Below are positions 34,331-42,697 of a DNA stretch of 64,000 nucleotides, in pieces (the first letter of the stretch is position 1; each line of letters begins with the position of its first letter). This DNA comes from Pseudomonas sp. LBUM920 (lineage in GTDB: Bacteria > Pseudomonadota > Gammaproteobacteria > Pseudomonadales > Pseudomonadaceae): positions 6,057,501 through 6,121,500 of the forward strand of contig NZ_CP027762.1 of the NCBI RefSeq assembly GCF_003852315.1, written 5' to 3'. The position numbers were made by a program, and so were the translations under genes. The notes under the pieces were generated by a model. It worked only from the letters and a program-made list of their open reading frames with translations. It was not told the origin of the DNA and did not search any database.

Positions 34331-34447
34331 AATGAAGAACAAAATGTGGGAGCGGGCTTGCTCGCGAATGCGGTGGGTCAGTGACACATGTACCGACTGA
34401 CACCCTGCATTCGCGAGCAAGCCCGCTCCCACATTTGTTCGGTGGTG
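34331..34447. repeat. REPIN, right member of the 117-bp direct repeat pair
   Basis: This is the same sequence and orientation as 33057-33173, including non-palindromic flanks, with 6 mismatches. It lies upstream of the HEPN/MNT promoter. Confidence 0.9.
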
Positions 34448-34501
34448 GGTGTTAGATAGCGGTGCCAAGCAGGGACCGATCAATCTCTGTTTGGGGCCGC
34501 T

Positions 34502-34741
34502 TCAACCTACCTGCGCAGGGCTGACGTGTTCCAGCGCTCTATCGACCAGCAACTGACCCAACTCGGCCAGTTGCTGAATGCCGAGCATGATTGCGCGCTG
34601 GGAGTTGTCCAGGTTGAAGGCAAGATTGCAGGTCATGGCGTTTAGCGACGATAAGGTTTCGCTGGCGTTGACCAGTAGAGCTTCGGTGTTTTGGTGTGGG
34701 TTGACGGTGAAGAGAGGCGGATTAGGGGTGGGTTTAGCCAT
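34502..34741 (-). CDS. Small DUF3077-like protein
   Basis: This is a 79-aa protein opening MAKPTPNPPLFTVNP, the style of the small DUF3077 proteins frequent in Pseudomonas. The rest is helical and hydrophobic-patterned (ETLSSLNAMTCNLAF…MLGIQQLAELGQLLVDRALEHV). The function is unknown; size and multicopy habit recall regulators or toxin-like small proteins. It is preceded by CGGAG and a long structured leader, which implies tight RNA-level control. Confidence 0.75.
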   Translation of the reverse strand: MAKPTPNPPLFTVNPHQNTEALLVNASETLSSLNAMTCNLAFNLDNSQRAIMLGIQQLAELGQLLVDRALEHVSPAQVG

Positions 34742-34767
34742 GATTTACAGCTCCGATATGTGATGGA

Positions 34768-34880
34768 GGCTGCCCTCATCCGCTTGCACGCGAAATAGGG
34801 TGGCAGCCGTGCGCAGGTGTGCAAGACCGGGCATATCGGACCCCGGCAGACTCCAAGGAGTCTCCCGCGCACAGCCGCCA
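34768..34880 (-). ncRNA. Structured leader RNA of the DUF3077-like gene
   Basis: On the minus strand a 17-bp stem pairs 34864-34880 with 34801-34817 without mismatch. Three of its pairs are G-U, and these would be A·C mismatches in the plus-strand RNA, so the minus strand is the RNA. Inside are a hairpin with a CUUG loop (34848-34863) and a second hairpin (34827-34846), making a three-way junction. The junction strand CUUGCAC (34819-34825) matches GUGCAAG downstream (34783-34789), and the stem's 3' arm GGCUGCC can instead pair with GGCAGCC at 34768-34774, near the ribosome-binding site. I cannot match it to a named RNA family. Confidence 0.7.
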
Positions 34881-34899
34881 TAACAAATACAGCAGGCAT

Positions 34900-34930
34900 A
34901 AAAAACGCCCGTTGGATGGCTATGGGCGTT
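34900..34930 (-). terminator. Intrinsic terminator inside the leader
   Basis: On the minus strand AACGCCC/GGGCGTT (7 bp, 13-base loop) is followed by T6. It lies between two upstream hairpins and the structured leader, so it either ends a separate small RNA starting near 35000 or acts as an attenuator for the DUF3077-like gene. Confidence 0.75.
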
Positions 34931-34948
34931 GGTGCGCCGACATGTAAC

Positions 34949-34985
34949 CGGACTTGCACGTCCGTGTCACCGTTTTTTCGATGAC
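34949..34985 (-). other. Two hairpins upstream of the leader terminator
   Basis: On the minus strand GTCATCG-A6-CGGTGAC (34966-34985) is followed by CGGAC-GTGCAA-GTCCG (34949-34964). The loop and flank of the second hairpin contain GUGCAAG, a second possible partner for the CUUGCAC junction strand of the leader at 34819-34825. Nothing else is seen in 34986-35070. Confidence 0.6.
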
Positions 34986-35070
34986 GGGACGAAGACTAGC
35001 CGCCATGGCTACCCACAACAAGTTCATGTACAGCCCGAAATCTTGCAGGAAGAATCCGAAGACTGGCCCA

Positions 35071-35490
35071 TCACAAAGCCATCATCACCTTGACCGCTCC
35101 AAGGCCCTCCAGCGCATAGCTGTGGTACTCATAGACCTTCCCCTGAATGATCAGGTGCAGCGCACCGCCCTCATCACTCACTTGAACATCGGGCTCTTTG
35201 GTTTTCAGAAAAGGATGTGCAGACACTAATGCGGTGAGTATTTCCTGATCACTCCCCAAGTCCTCATGGACGTAGTACCTGTAGGAAAATCCTACCGTCG
35301 CACCGCCCTGGCCGTCTCGCGCACCGTATATAGAGGTGCCGTTGCCCAATGAATGCTTCAACACCACTTCATCCAGATCCGGTGTTCCGGACGACAGGAT
35401 CCAACTGCCACCGATATAGATCAGGCAGACCACAAGCAGGCAATTACGCAGAAACGGTATGAGGCGCTTAGTGGCCTTGCGAAATTGCAT
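35071..35490 (-). CDS. Membrane-anchored protein of unknown function, candidate immunity protein
   Basis: This is a 139-aa protein. A basic N-terminus and one transmembrane helix (about residues 12-32, IPFLRNCLLVVCLIYIGGSWIL) are followed by a soluble domain of about 100 residues (GFSYRYYVHEDLGSDQEIL…VSDEGGALHLIIQGKVYEYHSYALEG). I do not recognise the family. It overlaps the end of the toxin-44 gene by 23 bases on the same strand, the layout of toxin-immunity pairs. AAAAGG precedes the ATG. Confidence 0.7.
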   Translation of the reverse strand: MQFRKATKRLIPFLRNCLLVVCLIYIGGSWILSSGTPDLDEVVLKHSLGNGTSIYGARDGQGGATVGFSYRYYVHEDLGSDQEILTALVSAHPFLKTKEPDVQVSDEGGALHLIIQGKVYEYHSYALEGLGAVKVMMAL

Positions 35491-35851
35491 ATTCAATACC
35501 TTTTCTTATCCAATATTGGTCCCGAGGGTCATCACCAAAAGGCTCACCGCCCCACCATGTTCCAAAATCCGGGAGGGTGGTTTTTGCGACGGTTTGAGCC
35601 ACACCGGCGGCTCGCAGCAATACATTCTCGGGAATGCCCAACACCGTGCCTGTGGCACCGTAATTGAAGTTACCAAAAGCCTCATACTCGCGCCCTCGCC
35701 TCTTGTAGTTCCATGGGCCAGCAGCCCTGACCTGAGAATAAAACCAGGAATAGGCGAATGCCGAGCCCGGTTTGAGATGAGTACGTTTGCATCGAGATAT
35801 CGCAATGTTTTCAAAAATTGAAACACCGGGCGGCATTAACGGTACGGCCAT
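35468..35851 (-). CDS. Polymorphic toxin type 44 domain protein, stand-alone
   Basis: This is a 127-aa protein consisting of little beyond the toxin domain. GNFNYGATG (60-68), GIPENVLLRAAGVAQ (72-86) and GDDPRDQYWIRKGIEYA (106-122) match the toxin-44 (Ntox44) family of polymorphic toxin C-termini. It opens MAVPLMPPGVSIFEN, with no signal peptide and no delivery domain (no PAAR, VgrG or Rhs part). Either it is an orphan cargo effector or a displaced toxin tip. The ATG at 35851 has AAGGA at 8-base spacing. Its biochemical activity is not established from sequence. Confidence 0.78.
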   Translation of the reverse strand: MAVPLMPPGVSIFENIAISRCKRTHLKPGSAFAYSWFYSQVRAAGPWNYKRRGREYEAFGNFNYGATGTVLGIPENVLLRAAGVAQTVAKTTLPDFGTWWGGEPFGDDPRDQYWIRKGIEYAISQGH

Positions 35852-36151
35852 TTGCAGATCCTTGCAGGCACTGAGGAGCGCAGAAGCTAGCCACTCCACT
35901 CAGGCCTGAAAACCCGCTTAATCCAAATGCAGAACTCGCCTACAGCAACTCCATCCCATTCCGACATGTGAGCGATCAACCCTCATCATTAGCAGATCCG
36001 AAATGGCGATAAGGTACGATCATCAACGACAATTTTTTGTCACGAAAACCCTAACGTTTGATTGAATTTGATAACACATCCACTGTTCGCGCCGAAAACG
36101 ATAAAAAGCATAAGAGGCGACTGAGCGGTTTGCGCGATTGAACACAATTCA
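35852..36151. other. AT-rich gap upstream of the toxin gene
   Basis: No credible gene is seen here. The stretch is visibly richer in A+T than its surroundings. It includes the palindrome GACAA-TTTT-TTGTC at 36028-36041 and must hold the toxin promoter on the minus strand. The boxes I see are too weak to call. Confidence 0.5.
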
Positions 36152-36241
36152 GTGTGGGAGCTGGCTTGCCTGCGATGGCGTGGGTCAGTTGTTGATGCAG
36201 TGACTGACACTCCGCCATGGCAGGCAAGCCAGCTCCCACAG
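36152..36241. repeat. REPIN (GTGGGAGCTGGCTTGCCTGCGAT type)
   Basis: Inverted halves flank a roughly 45-base loop. It marks the right boundary of the accessory islet, directly before chpC. Confidence 0.88.
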
Positions 36242-36263
36242 TGGATCTTCACAAGGATTACGC

Positions 36264-36719
36264 TCAGGCGAGGCCGGATTCGACCAACAACGCTTCAAGC
36301 CCCATCAAATCCGGCACCTTCGCCACATGCTCGCCCACCTGCACCGCCGCCAGTTCCAGCGGGCACAGCGGCACGTCGACATAACTCAGCTGACTATCCA
36401 ACTTGTACGAACGCGGAATCCCCTGAATCACCATCGCAATAAACTTCAACGTCGGCCGCCCGCCCAGCGCGTTCAGCACCACAATCCGCGAGCGCTCGCC
36501 GGTCACGCTGGCTTCACCGCACACGGCTTCAAAGCTGATCAGCGGCAATTGCCGATCGCGCCATGTCACTTGCCGCAGGTACCACGGCGGCGAGTCGCTG
36601 GCGGGTTCCCCGCGTTGGAAGTCGATCAGTTCGGCGATGGCGACGTTGGGCAGCACCAGGTGGCGGTCGGCCAGGGGCAGCAGCAGACCGGTGAGTTGGC
36701 TGGTGCGATGGTCAAGCAT
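36264..36719 (-). CDS. chpC: CheW-like chemosensory adaptor ChpC
   Basis: This is a 151-aa CheW-domain protein (LTGLLLPLADRHLVLPNVAIAELI…RQLPLISFEAVCGE). In the Pil-Chp system a second CheW-like adaptor links receptors to the ChpA kinase. It starts within the last codons of chpA (8-base overlap), where P. aeruginosa has chpB between the two genes. Confidence 0.88.
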   Translation of the reverse strand: MLDHRTSQLTGLLLPLADRHLVLPNVAIAELIDFQRGEPASDSPPWYLRQVTWRDRQLPLISFEAVCGEASVTGERSRIVVLNALGGRPTLKFIAMVIQGIPRSYKLDSQLSYVDVPLCPLELAAVQVGEHVAKVPDLMGLEALLVESGLA

Positions 36720-39700
36720 GGGACTTGCTCCAGTAGGCGATGCTTTCCAGCAGCACCGACTCTTGGTACGGCTTGCCGAGGTAGTCGTTGACGCCAATGG
36801 CCATGGCACGGTCGCGGTGCTTCTGGCCGGTGCGCGAGGTGATCATGATGATCGGCAGGCGCATCAGCCGGGGGTCGTTGCGCACCTGAATCGCCACTTC
36901 GAAGCCGTCCATGCGCGGCATTTCGATGTCGAGCAGCATCAGGTCCGGGGTGTGTTCTTCGAGCAAGGCGATGGCGTCGATGCCGTCTTTGGCGGTGAGC
37001 ACGTTCATGCCGTTGCGCTCCAGCAGGCGGCTGGTGACTTTGCGCACGGTGACCGAGTCGTCTACCACCAGCACCAGCAGCGGGCGCTTTTTCAGCGGGT
37101 CGTTGAGGACCAGTGGCGCGTCCACCGACTGCGCCGGCAACGCCGGTTGGCGGGCGCGGATATGCGCCAGCAAATCGATAATCAGCACGACGCGACCATC
37201 GCCCAGAATCGTCGCCCCGGACAACCCCTGCACCCCGGCAAACTGCGGCCCCAGGCCCTTGACCACGATCTCGCGCGTACCGGCCATGGCGTCCACGTGC
37301 ACCGCCACGCGTCGCTCGTTGCATTGCACCAGCAACACCGGCACTGGCTGGTATTGGCCGAGCAGTTTCGGCCGGGCGACGGTGTGCAGCAGGTCGCCGA
37401 GGTAGAACAACTCATAGCGCTGACCAGCGTATTCATAGCGCGGCGGGTCTTGCTGATAGTGCCCGGCCAGCTCGTGGGGCAACACGCGCACCAGGCCTTC
37501 GATGGTGTTGAGCGGGATCGCATATTGGTCGTCCGCGCATTGCACCATCAGCGCGCGATTGACCGACACGGTAAACGGCAGGCGAATGCGAAAGTGCACG
37601 CCCGCACCCGGCGTCGAGTCGATGAACATCGAGCCACCGAGCTGGCGCACTTCTTCGTGCACCACGTCCATGCCCACGCCGCGCCCGGAAATCTGGGTGA
37701 TTTTTTCGGCGGTGGAAAAGCCCGGCTGCAGGATAAACTGCAACACGTCGCGGTCGCTCATGTCTTGATCAGGCGCGAGCAGGCCGCGCTTGATCGCCTT
37801 GCGCCGCACCGCGTCCAGGGGCACACCGGCACCGTCGTCGCGCATGTCGAAGACGATATCGCCGCCTTCGTGGGTCAGGTCCAGGCTGATCCGGCCCTTC
37901 TCGGGTTTACCGGCCAACACGCGCGCCTCGCGGGACTCCAGGCCATGGTCGACGGCATTGCGCAGCATATGCTCCAGCGGCGCCACCATGCGTTCCAGCA
38001 CGTTGCGGTCCATCTCGCCTTCGGCATTGCCGACCACAAATTCAACGTCCTTGCCCAACTCCTCCGCCACCTGGCGCACGATGCGCTTGAGGCGCGGCAG
38101 CATGCGCTCAAACGGCACCATGCGCGTACGCATCAGGCCTTCCTGCAACTCGGTGTTGATGCGCGCCTGTTGCTGCAACAGGTTGTGTGCATCCCCGTTG
38201 CGACGGTCGAGGGTTTCCTTGAGGTCCAGCAGGTCAGAGGCCGATTCGGACAGCGCACGCGACAACTGCTGCAGCTGCGAATGACGGTCCATTTCCAGCG
38301 GGTCGAACTCTTCATAACCCAAGCGCTCGGCCTCGGCCTGCTGACGACTGAGAATGCGGCCCTGGGTTTCGGTGTCGAGGCGGCGCAGTTGGTCACGCAT
38401 GCGCTCGATGGTGGTTTCGACTTCGTTGAGGGCGATACGCGCGTCGTTGACTTGCTGCTCGATACGGCCACGGAAGATCGAGGTTTCACCGGCCAGGTTG
38501 ACCAGATCATCAAGCAAGTCGGCGGAAATCTTCACCATGTCGGCGCCGGGGTCCACCGCCGCGTCGGCCTTGCCGGCCGGCAAGGCCACGGGCGCCAGCG
38601 GCTCATCACCGGGGTGCACCAGGCTTCTGATGCGCTCGATGAGTTTATCCACCGACCCCACCGGCAAACCGCCCGCCACCGCGTCGATCATCTGCGCCAG
38701 GCGGTCATGGCAGCCTTGCAGCAAGGCGAACAGTTCCGGCGACGGCGCGAGCAAACCGGCAGACAAGCCTTCGTAGAGAAACTCCAGTTCATGGGCCAAA
38801 TCGCCAATCGGCCCGATTTCGACCATGCGCGCGCCGCCCTTGAGGGTGTGCAAGTCGCGCAGCAAGGTTTCCACCTCCTGGCGATTGCTCGGCTCGGCCT
38901 GCCAACGCAGCAACGCGCTGCTTGAACTGTCGAGAATGTCGGCGGCTTCTTCGAGGAAGATATCCAACAACTCGGGATCAGCCGCTGCGGTTTCAGGTTC
39001 TGTGGGCGCAGTGGCGGGCGCGTTGTTCTGGCGCAACGCGCGCAACTGAGCGATCAAATCACTGGAGTCGCTCAGGGGTTGGTGGTCTTGCAATTGATCG
39101 AGCTGCAAGGCCAGCCGCTCATGGCTGGCCATCAATACTTGGGACAGTTCGGTCGAGTAACTGTAGCGGCGGTCCACCAGGCCTTCGTACAGGCATTCCA
39201 GCTCATGGGCGAGGTCGCCAATCGGGCCGATTTCGGCCATGCGCGCGCCGCCCTTGAGGGTGTGCAGGTCACGCTGCAACGACGACAACGGCGCCGCGCT
39301 GTCCGGTTCCAGCAGCCAGCGTTTAAGCGACTGCCCGGCACTGTCGAGGATGTCCACTGCCTCTTCCAGGAAAATCTCGACGATCTCGTCGTCCATCGCC
39401 GTGTCCTGGCCCAACCGGGCCGTGGCGGCGCCCAGTTCGGAAATACTCGGGGCGCGCCCGCCGTCGCTTTTGATCAGGCCGGTAGCGGACGGGTCGAGGG
39501 CTTCATCCAGCAGTTCGCGCAGGGCGTCTACCCGCGCCGGCGCCGGGTTGATTTCCTGGCCGGCCGCCAGTTGGTCGAGCATGTTGATCAGCGCTTCATG
39601 GGCCTGTTCGGCCTCATGGAAAAACCGTTCGCTGACCGCCAGGCTGCTCTCTTCCACAGCGCCATAGAGGTCGAGCAAGGCTTCGCAGAGTTCGTCGATG

Positions 39701-42528
39701 GCGTGCAGGTCGGCGATGTGCGCGCCCTCGCCCAGGGTGGTCAATTCGTCCAGCAGCGCGGTCAGCTCCTGGCGTTCGCCGGGGTGTTGCTGCCAGCGGC
39801 GCAGCAGGCTTTCGGCGTCCAGCAGGATGTCCATGCCCTGGGCCAGGAAGTTGCTGATCAGTTGCGGGTCGCGCTTGATGCGCAGCCCGGTGTTGGGCGC
39901 GTCGAGCAAGGCTTGCAGCTGTTGGTCGAGCAGGCTTTGCGTGCGGCTGATCAAATCCGGCGCGCCCTTGATCGGCACCAGCGGATTACTGTCCAGCTGA
40001 CGCAACCCGCGCTGGAACAGGCCTTCGGCTTCCAGCAGCAGTTCCACTTCATCCAGGTCCAGCGGCAGGCGGTGGGCCTTGTATTCGCGGGTCAGGTGAT
40101 CGAGCGGTCGCGCCAGTTCGGCCATCGGCAACACGCCGGCCATGTAGGCACTGCCCTTGAGGGTGTGCAGGGCACGTTGCAGTTCATCGCTGACTTGCAG
40201 CGGCACATGCTCGGCGGCCTGTTGCAGAAAGTGGTTGAGGCTTTCCAGGTGGCTCTGGGCTTCGTTGCGAAAGATCTCCAGCAACATCGGGTCATGGGGC
40301 TCTGCGACCGGTTGAGTGCCGCTGGCCAAGGCGTGGGCACGGGCCGCCAGGGCGTCGACTTCGTCGCGCTGGCGTTGGTCGTCGGCCGCAAAGTCGGCGA
40401 TCAGCTCCGGCAGCAAGGCCACGGCTTCATCCAGCACGTGTTGCACCTCGGCGTCGAGCGCCACGCTGCGTTCGAGCACGCGGTTAAGCAGGTTTTCCAC
40501 CGCCCAGGCCAGCTCGGCCAGTACCAGGGCGCGGACCATCCGGCCGCTGCCTTTGAGCGTGTGGAAGGCACGCCGCATCTCGCTTTGGGCGGTTTTGTCC
40601 GCGCTGTTGGGCAAGTAGCGATGCAACACGTCGAGGACTTCGTCGGTTTCTTCGAGGAAGACTTCGCGCAGCTCATCGTCGATGGACGCTTCACCGGCCG
40701 GCGGCGGCAGCAGGCTGCCGGGGCGGTGCTGGGCGGGTGGGTTCAGGCGCGACGTGGGGCTGGCCAATGCATCGAACTGGGACTGGCTCGGCGCGCTCTC
40801 GCTCGACAATGCCCCATCCGGCGCGACCAGCGCTTGGCGCCAAGGCTTTTCGACCGGCAGGTAGCCGAGTGCAGCCAGGCCTTGGGTGGCCAGCTCCAGC
40901 ACGCGTTCGCCGGCGGCGTCGGGGTCCTGGAGCATGCGTTCCAGGTAGTATTCGAGGCTGCTGACCACGTCGGCGAAATGCGCCAGCTGCGCTTCGGGCG
41001 GCGGCGCAGCGCTGGTCATCAACTGTTCATCGACATAGTGGGTGCAACCACGCATCAAGCTCGCCGCGCGCGGCAGCGGAATCATCGCCAACGCACCGCG
41101 CACCTGGCTGAGCAGCTCGGGCAGCGACTCCAGGCGCTGGCGGTCCCAATCGGCCTCAAGGCAATCGATCACCAGCTCTTTGGCCTGACGCAAGCATTGG
41201 CAGGATTCGCGGATCACCAATTGATGAATCTGGGTCAGGTCGGTGGTAGGCAGGCGGCTTTCTTCACGGCTTTCCGGCTCGACGGTGCCCACCATGCCCG
41301 CCAGCGTGGCCTCGACGTAGAGCAAGGCGCCGGCAACATCCATCAACACCGCGTCATTGGGTTCGCGCTGGCCCTGCACCAGGCTCAGCACCACCGCAAG
41401 CTGATCGATGATGACCTTACGCGGCTGGCCGAAGCCCAGCACCGCCAAGGTGTCGGCGATCTGGCGCAGTGGCGCCAGCAAGGCATCGAGGTCGTTGGTG
41501 TGTTGGCGGTCGCTGCGCACGAACAGGTCGAGGCGCTCCTTGACACGCACCAGCTCCTCGCACAAGGCGCCGAGCACCGAGCCCATGGCATTGCGGTCAG
41601 GTCCAGCCAAACGTGCACGCTCGGCATCGACCACCGCGCTGTCGGGCAAGGCTTCATCCAGCCCGTATCGTTCCTTTAGGCTTTGCATGCGCGGCGTCGG
41701 CCGGGTGACCTTGGCCACGTAGAACAACAGGCTTTTTAGCAGCTCATCCGGCGCTGGCTGGTTGATGCCGCCGATGCCCTGGGCCAGCAGGCGCTTGAGT
41801 TGCTTGTCGCTGGCCTTGAGCAGGCTGCGCAGCGCCGGGCTGTTGGCGATCACGCCGGTGAGCATGCCTTCGACCAGCGCCGAGGTGACTTGCCACAATG
41901 GCAGCAATGGCGCGCCCTGGCACAGCGCTTCGAGGCGCGCGAACACCCGCGCCATGTCTTCCAGGTTGCTGGGGCCGTGGTCTTCGCGCAACAGCCCGGC
42001 CAGGGCCTGTTGCAGTAATTGATGCCACTGGCGCAGTTGCTCGTGAAGGTCCGGCAGCATGCGCTGGGCCAAGGCCTCGTCGGGCAACGGCGCAATCGAC
42101 AACAGTTGCGGGCTGAACAGGCTGGTCTCCGACAGCAGGCTTTCACCGCGCGCACTGCGCAGGTCGTTGAGCAGCGGCAACACCACCAATGGCAGGTCGC
42201 GGCGGGCGCTGTGCACGCGGTCGAGGTACAGCGGCAGCTGGCCGAGGGCCTGTTGCAGCAGGCGGATGCTTTCATCACGCTGGCTGACGCGCTCGGCTTG
42301 CAGGGCCAGGGCCAGTGCTTCGATCTCTTCGGCCAGCAGCGCCGCGCCGTAGAACTCGACCATTTGCAGCGCGCCATGCACTTGGTGGATGCCGGCCAGG
42401 CACTCGGCAATGGCGTCGCTGTCGCGGGTTTCGACAAACGTGTCCAGCGCCGAACGGGCCTGTTTCAGGGTTTCGGCAATGTCGCCCTTGACCCATTCGA
42501 GGGCCACGTAGTCGTGCCGATCAACCAT
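36712..42528 (-). CDS. chpA: Hybrid CheA-type histidine kinase of the Pil-Chp system
   Basis: This is a 1938-aa kinase. An N-terminal Hpt-like helix (H51 region) is followed by four clear Hpt domains with H656 (HTLKGSGRM), H788 (HTLKGSAYM), H1089 and H1227 (both HTLKGGARM). Then come a CheA dimerisation and HATPase region (NAVDHGLE, N1524; later GRGVGMDVV), a CheW-like domain (about 1650-1780) and a C-terminal receiver with D1867 (LLDIEMPRMDG). It phosphorylates PilG and PilH to control type IV pili and cAMP. P. aeruginosa ChpA is longer (about 2470 aa), so some N-terminal phosphotransfer modules are missing here. Confidence 0.95.
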   Translation of the reverse strand: MVDRHDYVALEWVKGDIAETLKQARSALDTFVETRDSDAIAECLAGIHQVHGALQMVEFYGAALLAEEIEALALALQAERVSQRDESIRLLQQALGQLPLYLDRVHSARRDLPLVVLPLLNDLRSARGESLLSETSLFSPQLLSIAPLPDEALAQRMLPDLHEQLRQWHQLLQQALAGLLREDHGPSNLEDMARVFARLEALCQGAPLLPLWQVTSALVEGMLTGVIANSPALRSLLKASDKQLKRLLAQGIGGINQPAPDELLKSLLFYVAKVTRPTPRMQSLKERYGLDEALPDSAVVDAERARLAGPDRNAMGSVLGALCEELVRVKERLDLFVRSDRQHTNDLDALLAPLRQIADTLAVLGFGQPRKVIIDQLAVVLSLVQGQREPNDAVLMDVAGALLYVEATLAGMVGTVEPESREESRLPTTDLTQIHQLVIRESCQCLRQAKELVIDCLEADWDRQRLESLPELLSQVRGALAMIPLPRAASLMRGCTHYVDEQLMTSAAPPPEAQLAHFADVVSSLEYYLERMLQDPDAAGERVLELATQGLAALGYLPVEKPWRQALVAPDGALSSESAPSQSQFDALASPTSRLNPPAQHRPGSLLPPPAGEASIDDELREVFLEETDEVLDVLHRYLPNSADKTAQSEMRRAFHTLKGSGRMVRALVLAELAWAVENLLNRVLERSVALDAEVQHVLDEAVALLPELIADFAADDQRQRDEVDALAARAHALASGTQPVAEPHDPMLLEIFRNEAQSHLESLNHFLQQAAEHVPLQVSDELQRALHTLKGSAYMAGVLPMAELARPLDHLTREYKAHRLPLDLDEVELLLEAEGLFQRGLRQLDSNPLVPIKGAPDLISRTQSLLDQQLQALLDAPNTGLRIKRDPQLISNFLAQGMDILLDAESLLRRWQQHPGERQELTALLDELTTLGEGAHIADLHAIDELCEALLDLYGAVEESSLAVSERFFHEAEQAHEALINMLDQLAAGQEINPAPARVDALRELLDEALDPSATGLIKSDGGRAPSISELGAATARLGQDTAMDDEIVEIFLEEAVDILDSAGQSLKRWLLEPDSAAPLSSLQRDLHTLKGGARMAEIGPIGDLAHELECLYEGLVDRRYSYSTELSQVLMASHERLALQLDQLQDHQPLSDSSDLIAQLRALRQNNAPATAPTEPETAAADPELLDIFLEEAADILDSSSSALLRWQAEPSNRQEVETLLRDLHTLKGGARMVEIGPIGDLAHELEFLYEGLSAGLLAPSPELFALLQGCHDRLAQMIDAVAGGLPVGSVDKLIERIRSLVHPGDEPLAPVALPAGKADAAVDPGADMVKISADLLDDLVNLAGETSIFRGRIEQQVNDARIALNEVETTIERMRDQLRRLDTETQGRILSRQQAEAERLGYEEFDPLEMDRHSQLQQLSRALSESASDLLDLKETLDRRNGDAHNLLQQQARINTELQEGLMRTRMVPFERMLPRLKRIVRQVAEELGKDVEFVVGNAEGEMDRNVLERMVAPLEHMLRNAVDHGLESREARVLAGKPEKGRISLDLTHEGGDIVFDMRDDGAGVPLDAVRRKAIKRGLLAPDQDMSDRDVLQFILQPGFSTAEKITQISGRGVGMDVVHEEVRQLGGSMFIDSTPGAGVHFRIRLPFTVSVNRALMVQCADDQYAIPLNTIEGLVRVLPHELAGHYQQDPPRYEYAGQRYELFYLGDLLHTVARPKLLGQYQPVPVLLVQCNERRVAVHVDAMAGTREIVVKGLGPQFAGVQGLSGATILGDGRVVLIIDLLAHIRARQPALPAQSVDAPLVLNDPLKKRPLLVLVVDDSVTVRKVTSRLLERNGMNVLTAKDGIDAIALLEEHTPDLMLLDIEMPRMDGFEVAIQVRNDPRLMRLPIIMITSRTGQKHRDRAMAIGVNDYLGKPYQESVLLESIAYWSKSHA

Positions 42529-42593
42529 AACTGCTCCGCTTAGAATTCGTGAATTGCGTGTGTTGCCAAGATCTCAAATCAAAAGGAGATCCA

Positions 42594-42685
42594 ATGTGGG
42601 AGCGGGCTTGCTCGCGAAAGCGGTGGGCCAGCTAATAGATCAGCTGACTGATACACCGCATTCGCGAGCAAGCCCGCTCCCACAG
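42594..42685. repeat. REPIN between pilJ and chpA
   Basis: GTGGGAGCGGGCTTGCTCGCGAA and its inverted copy flank a roughly 45-base loop. It occupies the position where pilK stands in P. aeruginosa. Confidence 0.88.
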
Positions 42686-42697
42686 TTGGATAGCATT

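Noticed and set aside
34801..34880. tRNA-like cloverleaf in the DUF3077-like leader
   Set aside because: It has a long outer stem and two inner hairpins but no anticodon arm, T-loop GTTCGA sequence or CCA-adjacent acceptor features; treated as a leader RNA instead.
36637..41679. Two open frames of about 760 and 866 codons opposite chpA
   Set aside because: Same effect: long antisense frames over a long high-GC gene, of unnatural composition, while the minus-strand frame shows clear Hpt, HATPase, CheW and receiver motifs.
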